From contig CANTFK010000865.1 of assembly GCA_947646735.1 (NCBI GenBank), forward strand, positions 1 through 64,000: a stretch of DNA of 64,000 nt. The letters are read 5' to 3'. The notes under the pieces are model-generated. The model was not told the origin of the DNA, ran no database searches, and worked only from the letters and a program-made list of their open reading frames with translations. The stretch is from Peronospora farinosa (taxonomy: Eukaryota; Oomycota; Peronosporomycetes; Peronosporales; Peronosporaceae). This document shows, piece by piece, positions 21,284-32,485 of this stretch. The stretch's first letter is position 1, and every line of letters starts with the position of its first letter. A program made the translations under genes and the position numbers.

Positions 21284-24200
21284 CTAGTTTTCATGGCTTT
21301 GCATTACTTCGAAGCGGTTATGGCTTGTCTTCTTGCGCTCGAAGTCCCGGAGTAAGGCTCCGCAATTCAGATCCACTTCGTCCACCCACGAGGGGTCAGG
21401 GTGTCCCTTCCATTGCACGAGGAATTCTCGTTGTTGCCTCCCATACCGAGTCTTCTTGCCTGTACGACTCTCTAAAATTTCTTCGACTTCATACTCGCCC
21501 TCTTCCAATTCCCGCACCCAGCTGTCTTCTGGTAACAGACATTCATCGAAGTCGACTCGATCTGTTCCATCCACTTTCAGCTCGCTGTTCGGTCGATCGG
21601 GGAACTCTCTGACGGGCTTGAGCTTGGAGATGTGCACGATTGGGAATAGTCTGTATTCTGTACCTCTTAACTCCAGACGTACCGCATGATCTCCAACTAA
21701 CTCCTGAACTCGGAACGGTCCGTGCCATAGGTGGGCCAATTTTTTGGCATACCCCTCCTTCACTCGGTCTAAGTATAGCCATACCCGGGCCCCTGGCTGA
21801 ATTTCGTGGCCGACTACCCCTTCATTTTGTGCTTGCACCCGAGCCTGACTAGCCGCCCGTAAATTCTCGTTGACTTGGTCTCTTGCTCGCTGATAGTGAC
21901 TCTCAATCCGATATCTCCATCTCCGAGGTCCTGATTCTCGACGTCGAGTGTTCACCACCGGTAACATAGTCTCAAGAGTGGTCCTAGCATCCCATCCATG
22001 TACCAGATAGAACGGTGTTTCCTCACGTACTCTGTCTTGAGCCGTATTTAACGCGAACGTTAACCGTTCCGTGTATTCATCCCAGTCTCGCTGTCCCACG
22101 TCGGCTACGTACATCTTGAGCGATCTTGTTAGAGTCTGGACCATTCTCTCCGCAGTGCCGTTCGCTTGAGGTCGGGAGGCCATGGTCGCTCTCTGACGTT
22201 GACCCACCATACGACTGAACGCTCGGAAGAAGTCCGACATAAACCCCGGTTCCCGATCGTGACGGATCGTCTCACTGGCACCAAAACGGCGGAAAACGCA
22301 TTCTTCATATCCCTCAGCTACTGTCTGGGCTGTCCGTGACGCACTTGCTTTAGCCATCACATAACCTGTGAACAGGTCGACCCAGATCAGTAGTTCCGTA
22401 TTTCCTTTATGCGACTTGGGGAGAGATGGTATGTGGTCCATCGCGATAATTTGGAAGGGGTACGTCGCTTCAACATTCCCCGGAGACCTCCCTTGTAAAG
22501 TGGGTCTCCCTTTCCCAGTCTCACAATCCATGCACTGACCCACATATTTCTGAACACTCCGGAACAGACCCCTCCAATGACAATATCGTCGGATCCGATG
22601 ATAAGTACACCCGATCCCCTGATGGCCGCCTTCCAAACTCGTATGATAATGATGGAGGACGTCGGCTTGGAGACTCTCAGGTATCACCAATCTGGCAGTT
22701 ATGTCTCGGTCGTCTCCCTTGATTCTCTGGCCGGGGCAGTACACCAGCAGTCCCTCTTCACTTATCTCGTAATCCTCCGACATTTTGCTGCAGTTTCTGG
22801 CCGCTTCCACTGACAAGTATTTCCAGTCTCCCTTCAAACATGCCTTCAACTCGCGTACCCAGCTCTCCTCTTCTTGCGCATCTCGGATTCTATCCATCCG
22901 GAGTTGTTGTACCACATCTTCTTGCATGACCTCTCTCGATATTTTGACGGGGAACCGTGATCTCGTCACCGCAGATACCTTGACCGACTGACCCCGGTCT
23001 CTAGGGACCAACACCTCTGGCAGCCGATTGATTGTTTCTAGACCTGACCACTCTCCTCTTGGTATCGACTCGACCCCTTGCTGCTGATGTAATGCTGTAC
23101 TGGCCAACTGGTCTGCGCTCTGATTCCAGTCTCGTTTCACATGTAGGACTGCCTGGTTGGGCCACGACTGGAGTTTACTCAGCGCCTTGGCCCGCAACGG
23201 GGATAAACCTGAAGCTTTGCATTCAATCTCTCCACGCATCTGTCTTATAACCAGATTGGAGTCTCCACAAATAATCAAACGCCGTCGCTCCATTGGCTCC
23301 AACAGGTTAAGGCCCAGTAACATGCCCTCATATTCAGCTTCATTCACCGTAGACTTGTCGAGATATTTCGATGCAGCGGTGACTATAGTCCATGCAGGGA
23401 GTCTCCACACAATAGCGCTGCAAGCACCTCCCCCTTGTTTCACCCGGGCCGACCCATCGAAACTCATCACATACAGTTCTTCATTTAGTTCCACTGTGGG
23501 CGTCGGTAGGTCGACCACTTGCCTGGATTGCTTCTTGGGAGCAATTGACGACAGAATTGAGTCCACATTCTCTCGAGGCGTGATGCTGGCTGCTAACGCC
23601 CCCAGTACCTGGTCCTCGCCTTTCTTGCATTTCACAATCTCCAAAGTCCACTGTGACAACAGAGCGGCCCAGTTTCCTAAGCGACCTTGCAACCCCGAAG
23701 ACTTTACTAGCCAGGCTAGTGTAGAATGCCTCGTCAGAACTTTGAGCGGTCGGGTGACCAACATCGTGAAGCAAGTTTCCAATATCCGTAACAACGCCAG
23801 CACTTCCTTTTCCACTGTGCTATAGTTCACCTCGTTTGACTTGAGGGTTCGGCTCGTAAACATTACCGGCATATACAGGCCGTCGTAATTTTGCACCAAC
23901 GACGCCGAAATAGCCCAATCACTTGCGTAGACAATGATGACCGCCTCTCTAGCTGGGTCGAAATGTCGTAGGATGGGCGCCATAGCAATCTTGTTCTTGA
24001 GCACGGAAAACGCTACTTGTACCTTCGACCATTTTTCTTCGTCGTCTTCCTGGGCCGCCACTTCCTCGTTAGCCTTCAATTTGCACCTCCAAGCGTGAAA
24101 ATCCACCTCTCTCAGTTCGTAAAGGATCGACGCGTATATGGCATAATCTTCGATGTACCTGCTGTAGTAATTTAGGCTTCCTAGAAAGGACTGCATAGCC

Positions 24201-26556
24201 TTCAGTGTTGTCGGTAGAGGTAGGTCGACCAAAGACTGAAGATCCTTTGGGTGGGCCTCTAGTCCCCCTTTGGAAACTCGATGTCCAAGATACTCGACCT
24301 TCCGACATCCCCACGTACTCTTGACGGCACTGACCGACAAATTCCAATAGTCACACACGTCTAGCAGCCGCTCCACTTTCGGGAATAATACGTCCCACGA
24401 TTCGGCCGGCACAAGTATATCGTCAATGTATGATCGTCGACCCAATACAGAGAGAACTGATTTTGCATCGGGTTCCCCTGTTGCGAACAAATCCTCTGTT
24501 TCCTCTGTGGCCGCCCCTGGCGAAATCCGTAAGAATCCATATAACGCATTATCCAACAACCTTTGATATATCTGAGGCGCATTCTTAAGCCCAAAAGGCA
24601 TCCGAAGCCATTCAAATAATCCCAGTGGAGTAACGAAAGCTGAGATTAATCTCGCCCTTTCGGTCATACTGACGACCCAAAAACCACTCGCCATATCAAG
24701 AGAACAGTACCACAAAGCTCCGTCCAAGTCTTCCAGTAATTCGTTAATCAACGGCATCGGGTATACCATGAGCTGGGTAAGATCATTCACCAACCGATAG
24801 TCGATACACAATCGAATATCGACCCCATTCTTCTTCACGATAATTACAATTGGGCTGGCCCATGGCGAGGTGGAAGGCTGAATGATCTTTGCTGATAACA
24901 ATCCCTTGATCAGGTCGGCTAGCTTCTCTCTGAATTGAGGGGCCACCTTTCGTACGCGTTGCGCGATCGGTCTTGCGTTCCCTACATCGATATCGCATAT
25001 CGCTCCTCGGGCGGCCGGGGGTAAGGCGTTACCTTTACCCATCAGCAGATGTCGTTTCTTCCATATTATTTGTCGCAACCGGTCCACCTCTTCGGGAGTG
25101 CTCCCATCTGGATCTGGAATCTGTATATCTTCTAACGCAATGCCTTCGGATGAGGGGTCCACTTCCGGTACGACCGCCCACCTTGGCCTTATGTCCTCGG
25201 CCCAAAGTTCCCCACTCTCGAAAGAACACACCTGGTCATCTGCCTGTAACAAGTCTACCAGTTTGGCTTCCTTCTCATTGGTGGTGGTCACTGTATGTAG
25301 GTCTTCTTCAAATACACTCCGCTTTTGGGCGGTCCCCTCCTGCCGATTCACCCTCTCTTCGCACAGTTGTTCTTCACTGTCGGGTACCGGTTGGTGTGTT
25401 ATATTCATCATTGGGGTTGGGGCCTGCGGTCGCTGTAAGATGTGTGACGGAGTCTTATACTCTGGTCTCTCCACTAGTGGCCCCTCTTCCTCTTCCGTTA
25501 GGTCGACCTGATGGTCGACTTGGTCGGTAGTAGATTCATAAGCCAGATTTAGCCATTCCGCATATCTTCGAGAGCCTACCGAGACAAACCCTGGCGTTCT
25601 CGGAACTTGCTCCCTAGTCAACCACATACCTACCTTGGTATCTTCATGCAATGTTAAGGGGCGAGGGCTGACATTGGTTATCTTCAAAATCGGTCGACGC
25701 CCTATCCCTTGTATCATGGTGGTCACCCATCGTTCACCTCTCGTGACCCACAATTTCCACTGTTCTGAGGTCGACCTTTTGAGAGGCACTTCCGTACATC
25801 CTCCAACGGATATCTGTACATACCGACCCAATTTCACATCCGATACTCGAGTATTATACAGTGTCCTTCGCCCAGTCAACTGTACCCTGACCTCATCGGG
25901 GAGGCAAAGAGTTCCGTCGGCCAAGTCTAACCGGATACCGGCTGGGACCATGAAGTCCATCCCCAAAATTGCACCTTGCCCTCCCAAAGGGCCCCCCCCC
26001 CCCTTAAAAAATAACCCCAATTCCCCTTCAGAGTGACCTTGATGCGAGTGCGTCCCTCCGTGGTGTATACGGCTTCCCCAATACCAATACATTCTTGTCG
26101 TTCACTTTCATCAATTTGGCAGCCTACCTTACGAGCAAAGGCGATATCCAGAATGGATATCTCGGCACCAGTATCGAACAACAAATTCGCATGGTCGTTG
26201 TTGACCTTTCCAGAGGCTTTCGCTTGCCTGAACCATTTAGTAGGGGCGTGGTATTTCCAGTACCCCCTAGACTCGCCTGGCAATAAGTCCAACTCCATTA
26301 CTGAACTTTCTCGAACAAAACTATTAGGTTCTTTCAAAGAAGCAACATGGACCACAGGGTAATTTCCAATCTTCGATATATTTCCAATCTTAACTGGAAT
26401 ACCCGTCCCCTCCTTGGGCTGTTTCTCCACATATGCAAAGATGCAACAATTAGAACGCTCGGCTCGTACCAGATTCAAACCTGGCGAGCGTCCTAATTTG
26501 CCATCTTCTCGAGTTTCTCCGGGAACATCCCTGCATGCTTGGCTGGGTTGTACCAT
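21284..26556 (-). pseudogene. pol of element B: PR-RT-RH-aRH-IN-chromodomain, one break
   Basis: Same product as pol of A. From about 25965 to 21284 the frame is open through the protease tail, RT (YIDD), both RNase H domains, integrase (Asp, Asp, Glu all kept) and chromodomain, longer than in A because the A-specific inserted base is absent. The break is near 26000, where a C-rich run (about 25990-26003) and neighbouring bases differ from A and shift the frame inside the protease. The protease core DTGAEISIL is in the part 26556-25927. Start by frameshift from gag2 is likely, as in A. Confidence 0.93.
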
Positions 26557-27944
26557 TGACGGAACAAATTATAGAACTCCTCCATCTGGCACTTCCCAAT
26601 CTCGTGAATCTCTCCACAACCCCGGCATACAAACAGGCAGCGGTCAGACGGGTGACCTTTCCTTCCACAGCGGTCGCAGGTCAATCTTTTCCAGCAATTC
26701 AGATCTCCATGTTTCTTGGACCCGCAATATGCACATCTCGTGTTTGGGGTCGCTGATGATGGGCCGGGTCGCTGGTCTACCGCCTGGCGATGTTGGTCGG
26801 CCTCCCTGGTCGGTAGATTCTTTGAGAACCTCACACTTGGATCCCTCCCCTCTTCCTTCTCCATAAGGTAGACTCGTCTTAGATCTCCCTCATTCTCCGA
26901 GGAGTCTGGACTGGAATCTTCAGAGCTCGAGTCTTCCAGGGGCGTCCGTACTGCATGTATGGAGCGGCGATTTAGATCTCTCGGCCTCTCGGGTAGTGCC
27001 GGTGCCTTCTGACGAAACTTGTTTGATCCAAACAACATCTTGCCTCGTCTTGCCTTCGTCCGCTGACATGCTGTCAATACTTCCTCCAATTCTTCCACGT
27101 CCGCCAGACGCAACATAGTCAACTTGTCTGCTAGCTCCGGGTCGTCCACCGTCAAAATGTAGTGATCGACGTGATCCTTCTGAATCTTGGGCGACCCATC
27201 CTTAATCTTCATCTTCGCCCTGAGTCCAAGCACATTCAGGCGGTACAGATAATCCAGCGGGGTCTCTTCCGACCTTTTCTTCGCATGGTAGTACTGGCGG
27301 GCGACCGGTACCCCCGTGCCACAGAACCGAATCATGAACTCTTGGATTAAGTCCTTCCAGTTTCCTCGTACCGAGCGACCCAGTTGACGGTACCAATTCT
27401 GTGCCGGTCCAGTCAGCAATCCTCCAAAAACGAGACATCGTTCATCATCTGGTGCTTGGTCTCTTATAAATGCCGTCTTGACCGTTGATACCCAGCTGCG
27501 CGCTCTTTCTTCGTCTTGGTCTCTTCCATGAAATTCTTTAAGGTCCGAGGTCGCCGATAGTTTGATGCGAGGGACCATATTTGGCATCTGTCCCAGCGCT
27601 GCGTTCGCCATCATCGACTGAGGTCCCCTCAAATCCATGTTGTCAGGGTCGAACTCACAGGAACCGACGGATTCCATATCGACGTCGGTCATCGTGTGGC
27701 CTCTTGGCATTTGTATGCCTGGATGCTGGTCATGGTGAGCGGTCATCCTTTGCGCCTCTGGTCTTCCTCCTGCTACACTCCCGTTAGAGTGTGCCTGCGG
27801 TACTTGGCGTTCATCCAAAAATCTTGTCATCGCCGCGTCGAAGAGGGTCTGCAGATCACCTACCGGGTAGGTAGGTCCTTCCCCCCCAGCATCTTCGTCA
27901 CGGGGCAGAGCAAATTCCATTTTTTTCTCGTGCTGATTTTCCAT
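26493..27944 (-). CDS. gag2 of element B: capsid and zinc knuckles, intact
   Basis: 483 codons from an ATG at 27944 (MENQHEKKMEFALPRDEDAG). Capsid-like region in the middle; zinc knuckles CAYCGSKKHGDLNC and CDRCGRKGHPSDRC near residues 390-430, plus a CRGCGEIHEIGKC cluster. Seven G on the coding strand at the place where A has nine keep it open. It overlaps gag1 (ending 27860) by about 85 nt and pol by about 60 nt, so three overlapping frames make up gag1-gag2-pol. The protein coats the element RNA and forms the particle. Confidence 0.88.
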   Translation of the reverse strand: MENQHEKKMEFALPRDEDAGGEGPTYPVGDLQTLFDAAMTRFLDERQVPQAHSNGSVAGGRPEAQRMTAHHDQHPGIQMPRGHTMTDVDMESVGSCEFDPDNMDLRGPQSMMANAALGQMPNMVPRIKLSATSDLKEFHGRDQDEERARSWVSTVKTAFIRDQAPDDERCLVFGGLLTGPAQNWYRQLGRSVRGNWKDLIQEFMIRFCGTGVPVARQYYHAKKRSEETPLDYLYRLNVLGLRAKMKIKDGSPKIQKDHVDHYILTVDDPELADKLTMLRLADVEELEEVLTACQRTKARRGKMLFGSNKFRQKAPALPERPRDLNRRSIHAVRTPLEDSSSEDSSPDSSENEGDLRRVYLMEKEEGRDPSVRFSKNLPTREADQHRQAVDQRPGPSSATPNTRCAYCGSKKHGDLNCWKRLTCDRCGRKGHPSDRCLFVCRGCGEIHEIGKCQMEEFYNLFRQWYNPAKHAGMFPEKLEKMAN

Positions 27945-29014
27945 TGGTGAAAATCGGAATGATTTTCATTCTTGCCACGCGTCGACATTTCGAGACCACG
28001 TGGTTCTTGCTCCGCGCTGCGCGCTCGGGCCTGGAGCAGCGCCGCTCTAGTAGGGCCTAGGGGCATCCTACTGACCGACCCCGGTGAGGACGATCCTGGG
28101 GACCACGGTGCTGCTTCCCTCTGGCCGCTTGGCATCAGGTGTTGAGATGGGCCTTGATTCGCCCCTGGGCGGCCGGCGGCTCCGTACATGTGGGGACCCA
28201 CCGTGATGTCTTGAAGCGTCATCTGGCTGTCGTTGGACCGCATGTGTGTGGGTGTCACCAGAGGTGGGTGTTCCGTTGCTGGTGTGGTACCCACCAGGAT
28301 CGACAGACGCTTGTGCATATGCTCTAACGTTGTTGTGATTCTGTCGAATCCCAGGGATAGCAGATCGTCCGGGTCGAACCGACCTGCGACCATGTTCGCT
28401 TCACGAAGCATGGTGACCAGCGCTGTGATCGCGTCCGTGACGGAGTGCAGCCGTGGCAGGGTCGACACCGGCCCAGTGAGTTGACCCAGCTGCCGGATCT
28501 CCAGGATCTTCGCGACGGGGTCGCTCTCCAGGAACGCGTTCAGCTTGCGCTGGTGGTAGGCCCTCGTGACATCAGCGTCTGTCCATAACGCCAGTCCTTC
28601 CTTCTCGGGGCCTATCGACTTGGTGTTTCCGGGTGCCTTCATCCGGAACTTCGTCGGCTTGGATTGCGCGATCTTGTTTTGTTGTTTTTTTGGGGACCTT
28701 AGCCTCTCGGTTTTCACCGTCGGCTGATGGTCCTCTGGATCATGATAGGCGTCATGACCCAAGGTTTCATCAACGAGGACATAGGGAGGGTATTTAGGTT
28801 TTTCTTCAATAAATTCAACCTCGACCATGTTGACCGGGCCCCTCCCAAGGTCCGGTCGGCCCTTCGATCCTTTGTTTGTTTCTTCTTGAGTCACTGGCGA
28901 TAGGTCTTCCAGTGACTCTTCGGTCTTGTGCTCCTTCTTGACATGAACATCGTTATCGTCTTGGGACTCGCGGTGAAATCCCGCGTCTTCCGAAGATCCG
29001 GGCACGCGCACCAT
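27860..29014 (-). CDS. gag1 of element B
   Basis: 384 codons starting at the first base inside the 5' LTR (ATG 29014-29012). It nearly equals gag1 of A, with a few substitutions (for example DDNDVHVKKEH versus DDKDVQVKKEH). No recognised domain; charged N-terminal half and helical second half. The primer binding site overlaps its first codons. Confidence 0.7.
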   Translation of the reverse strand: MVRVPGSSEDAGFHRESQDDNDVHVKKEHKTEESLEDLSPVTQEETNKGSKGRPDLGRGPVNMVEVEFIEEKPKYPPYVLVDETLGHDAYHDPEDHQPTVKTERLRSPKKQQNKIAQSKPTKFRMKAPGNTKSIGPEKEGLALWTDADVTRAYHQRKLNAFLESDPVAKILEIRQLGQLTGPVSTLPRLHSVTDAITALVTMLREANMVAGRFDPDDLLSLGFDRITTTLEHMHKRLSILVGTTPATEHPPLVTPTHMRSNDSQMTLQDITVGPHMYGAAGRPGANQGPSQHLMPSGQREAAPWSPGSSSPGSVSRMPLGPTRAALLQARARSAEQEPRGLEMSTRGKNENHSDFHQWKISTRKKWNLLCPVTKMLGGKDLPTR

Positions 29015-30092
29015 TGTGGTGGAGTGGGTTCTCAAAATTGTATGATGAGACCCCAAACCACTCACTGTGCCGGACTGCCGACTGTCGGATGGGGTACCCC
29101 GATGCCGCGTATGAACCTTCTCTCACCTTGTGTACCCGTCGGCTGGCGGGTTGCACTCTTCGGAGGACTTGGTGACGATGTAGATGTCTGCCTTGAGGGA
29201 GGTAGACCTGGGGGGCCTCGAGTGGATATGCTTCACTCGGTGGGCCGGTAGGTGGCCACTCGATCGACCTTGTCGAGAGTGGACTTAGAGCCAAATTCTT
29301 CAGGGGCGCTTGTCGTCCCTGGCCTTTTCCTTCTTGTTTCAGGGGTATTAACCATCTGACCTTTACGTTGCTCCCGGACCTTGAGGTGAGGGAGACCGCT
29401 TCCGATAGCGGGTCTTGGGGGGTGTTGCTACTCGAACGAGCTCACAGGTCAAATATATCCTGGAGCTCTATTCGCCCTTGAACTTCGCTACACAACTGTC
29501 TTCGACGGGGGGCCAAAATATATCCCTTCCCGGAACAGTGAGTAACTTAGAACAAGTCCTTCTTGGGTGACGGAGTCGTGCCACGTAGATCGCAAATTGA
29601 GTAGTATTTAATATAGTCCTATCCTTTTACCTCCTTTACTCTATCCTTGCCTGAAGCTCTGATTCCTTGCGTCGACTAGTCTGATCCTTTTATTAACTGG
29701 TCCGGAGTGGCTGAACCCCGAGGGGCCGAGGTCGACCAATGAGGGACCCAGGTCGACCAATGAGGGACCCAGGTCTACCGATGAGGGACCGGGTCGACCG
29801 ATGAGGGACCGGGTCGACCAACGAGGGACCGGGTCTACCAACGAGGGACCCAGGTCTACCAACGAGGGGCCAGGTCGATCAATGAGCGGCCATGATCAAC
29901 TCCCTTTGGTACCGGTTAACCGGTACCCTGATACTGATTTTCTTCGGCGGATCCTGCGGATTGTCCTCCACCAACGGTCGCTCCCCTTCGAGGCCCCTGT
30001 CTCTCTGGTCCTCTGTCCCTGACCCACGGCCTAAACTTCGCATCCAACTGGAGTCTGGGACCCCCACATCACAAAATTAGCACTTCACCACA
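29015..30092 (-). repeat. 5' LTR of element B
   Basis: 1,078 bp, shorter than the other three LTRs because its tandem block (29728-29880) has fewer units and its G-run is shorter. About four substitutions against the 3' LTR of B in the outermost 118 bases. Confidence 0.93.
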
Positions 30093-30096
30093 GCGG

Positions 30097-31034
30097 TATA
30101 GCAGAGGCGTCGGGCCTCGGAGGCTTGGAGGCTTTGGCGGGTACCCGGGGTGACGGCCGCCTGGACCGCTTACCAAGTGCTTTCGCTGTTAGGAACCTGC
30201 GACCGGGGGATAAGCTGCTGAAGAAGGAGCTGGTCCCGGAGGTGGCCCGTCGGAGAAGTCGACATGGTCGAGCTCTGCGGCGAGAAGCGAGTACCGGCTT
30301 CGGATGTGGTCGACCTTCCATCGCAGACGGTCCACCAGAGCAGTCTCGCGCTGGAGAGCTTCGCGGAGTTGAGCCACCAGCCGAGAATTGTCGCGCAATG
30401 TCTCCTTCAACCGCTCACAACGAGTGGCCAACAAGGTGGCCGAAGGGGGAAGGACACCTAGCCGACCCTCGCAGTCTTCGATGCGTCGGGAATGGGCGTC
30501 CGCGAGAGCTTGCAGTTCCTGCAGAGCTGCCCGTACGTTGACGGGTACGGAAGACGGATGGTCAACCATGGAGGCCAGCGTGACAGGAGCATCTGCTGTC
30601 TCGACAGGAGGCAAAGCGGTGGAAACAGGAGAGCTGTGAACGACAACAGTTTCAGCAGCACTCAACGGCGAACACACCGGCCCGGGAAGGTCGGCCAAGG
30701 ACACCCCTCTACATGGAGAGGCAACCGAAGGCGCGACGGCGATTGAAGTCGGCTCCTCAGATGGTGGGTCAGCGGACGGTGGGTCAGCAGATGGGGGGTC
30801 AGAACCAGGGGTGACTGAAAGCGCTGGGACGACCGAGGTCGGCTCTTCAGACGGTGGATCAGCGGACGGTGGGTCAGCAGACGGTGGGTCAGAACCAGGG
30901 AAGACATGGCTGGACAGACACGAGTTAGAGATGGATGAGCAACAAAGGGGACAGTAAAGGACCTACGTGACGAAGGAAGTGAAGACATGCGCGTGATCAA
31001 TCCGTTGTACGGTTGAGCAAGTGCAGGGGGCGGC
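30097..31034 (-). pseudogene. Antisense ORF of element A, N-terminal part
   Basis: This is the other half of the antisense frame split by B. Read on the minus strand it holds the proline-rich repeats (DPPSADPPS type, written in a shifted frame in this copy because CCC at 30898-30900 is CCCC in B). The coiled-coil region follows in the open stretch 30704-30189 (VRAALQELQALADAHSRRI, LKETLRDNSRLVAQLREAL). It joins to 17909 after removal of B. The purine-rich GCAGGGGGCGGC just before the 3' LTR (31023-31034) is the candidate polypurine tract of A. Confidence 0.75.
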
Positions 31035-32137
31035 TGTGGTGAAGTGCTAATTTTGTGATGTGGGGGTCCCAGACTCCAGTTGGATTCGGAGTATAGGCCG
31101 TGGGTCAGGGACAGGGGACCAGAGAGACAGGGGCCTCGAAGGGGAGCGACCGTTGGTGGAGGACAATCCGCAGGATCCGCCGAAGAAAATCAGTATCAGG
31201 GTACCGGTTAACCGGTACCAAAGGGAGTTGATCATGGCCGCTCATTGATCGACCTGGCCCCTCGTTGGTAGACCTGGGTCCCTCGTTGGTAGACCTGGGT
31301 CCCTCGTCGGTAGACCCGGTCCCTCGTTGGTAGACCTGGGTCCCTCATTGGTCGACCCGGTCCCTCATCGGTAGACCTGGGTCCCTCATTGGTCGACCTG
31401 GGTCCCTCATTGGTCGACCTCGGCCCCTCGGGGTTCAGCCACTCCGGACCAGTTAATACAAGGATCAGACTAGTCGACGCAAGGAATCAGAGCTTCAGGC
31501 AAGGATAGAGTAAAGGAGGTAAAAGGGTAGGACTATATTAAATACTACTCAATTTGCGATCTACGTGGCACGACTCCGTCACCCAAGAAGGACTTGTTCT
31601 AAGTTACTCACTGTCCCGGGAAGGGATATATTTTGGCCCCCCGTCGAAGACAGTTGTGTAGCGAAGTTCAAGTGCGAATAGATCTCCAGGATATATTTGA
31701 CCTGTGAGCTCGTTCGAGTAGCAACACCCCCCCCCCAAGACCCGCTATCGGAAGCGGTCTCCCTTACCTCAAGGTCCGGGAGCAACGTAAAGGTCAGGTG
31801 GTTAATACCCCTGAAACAGAAGGAAAAGGCCAGGGACGACAAGCGCCCCTGAAGAATTTGGCTCTAAGTCCACTCTCGACAAGGTCGATCGAGTGGCCAC
31901 CTACCGGCCCACCGAGTGAAGCATATCCACTCGAGGCCCCCCAGGTCTACCTCCCTCAAGGCAGACATCTACATCGTCACCAAGTCCTCCGAAGAGTGCA
32001 ACCCGCCAGCCGACGGGTACACAAGGTGATAGAAGGTTCATACGCGGCATCGGGGTACCCCATCCGACAGTCGGCAGTCCGGCACAGTGAGTGGTTTGGG
32101 GTCTCATCATACAATTTTGAGAACCCACTCCACCACA
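31035..32137 (+). repeat. 3' LTR of element A
   Basis: 1,103 bp, TGTGGTGAAG to CTCCACCACA, followed by the GATG duplication. In its first ~118 bases it agrees with the 3' LTR of B at all the sites where it differs from its own partner at 7754. Confidence 0.93.
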
Positions 32138-32485
32138 GATGCGGTTGTGGTGGTCTTGGCAAATTGCAGAATGATAAAGGAACCATGCCCTCGAGACTCG
32201 GGGACCTGAGGGGATCAAATCGAAACGTTGGGCGAATTTAAAACGTTGGGCCAAATCGAGACGTTGAGTCAAATCGAGTCGAATCAGGAGAGCTCGCCTT
32301 TGATATGCTGAAAGGCTATCATGCATCGTAACCTTTTCAAAACGGAAAACGCATGCCTGGTCCCATACATAATAACCAATACCAGCCGTTTTCCAGCCTA
32401 ATCCCTCGAGCTCAAATAATGGCAAAAGCGAAGGAGGAGAAGACAACATGGGCCATAATAATATTATGGTCGCTAGCTGGGTTGG
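32138..32485 (-). promoter_or_regulatory. Displaced 5' region of the secreted-protein gene
   Basis: After the GATG duplication, host sequence resumes that once lay directly upstream of the ATG at 7748. It holds the initiator (32174-32160) and three loose copies of an ~20-bp unit with core CAAATCGAAACGTTGGGC (about 32215-32290). Element C cuts it at 32486. No gene is seen in it. Confidence 0.6.
32160..32174 (-). promoter_or_regulatory. Oomycete-type initiator (Inr)
   Basis: Minus-strand TCATTCTGCAATTTG matches the published oomycete initiator consensus GCTCATTYYNCAWTTT at 14 of 16 places (the first two bases differ). Before element A inserted, the start at A-32172 would have been about 33 nt upstream of the ATG at 7748, a normal oomycete 5' UTR. 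Confidence 0.75.

Larger units (their letters stand above)
17910..30092 (-). mobile_element. Ty3/Gypsy LTR retrotransposon B (12,183 bp) nested in A
   Basis: Minus-strand copy of the same family as A. Its 5' LTR is 29015-30092 and its 3' LTR 17910-19014, flanked by the 4-bp duplication GCGG at 17906-17909 and 30093-30096. Internal order, read leftwards: gag1 (29014-27860), gag2 (27944-26493), pol (26556-21284), then the antisense ORF on the plus strand (18803-20930). The target is the antisense ORF of A, between the acidic stretch and the coiled coil. Gag2 is intact; pol has one break near 26000 and the antisense ORF one break at 20465-20471. Overall this is a young insertion. Confidence 0.93.
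7754..32137 (+). mobile_element. Ty3/Gypsy LTR retrotransposon A (about 12.2 kb, interrupted by B)
   Basis: Plus-strand element with LTRs 7754-8853 and 31035-32137, both TGTGGTG...CACCACA. The flanking 4-bp duplication GATG is at 7750-7753 and 32138-32141. Gene order: gag1, gag2 with two zinc knuckles, protease, reverse transcriptase, RNase H, second RNase H, integrase, chromodomain, then an antisense ORF before the 3' LTR. Element B (17910-30092) sits inside the antisense ORF. Removing B and one GCGG duplication leaves about 12,197 bp. The double RNase H plus chromodomain matches what has been described for oomycete Chronos-type elements (family knowledge, not searched). Single-base indels break gag2, pol and the antisense ORF of this copy. 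Confidence 0.93.

Noticed and set aside
7754..32137. One giant composite element with inverted halves
   Set aside because: Both pairs of LTRs have their own target duplications and the inner one interrupts a frame of the outer; nesting explains everything.
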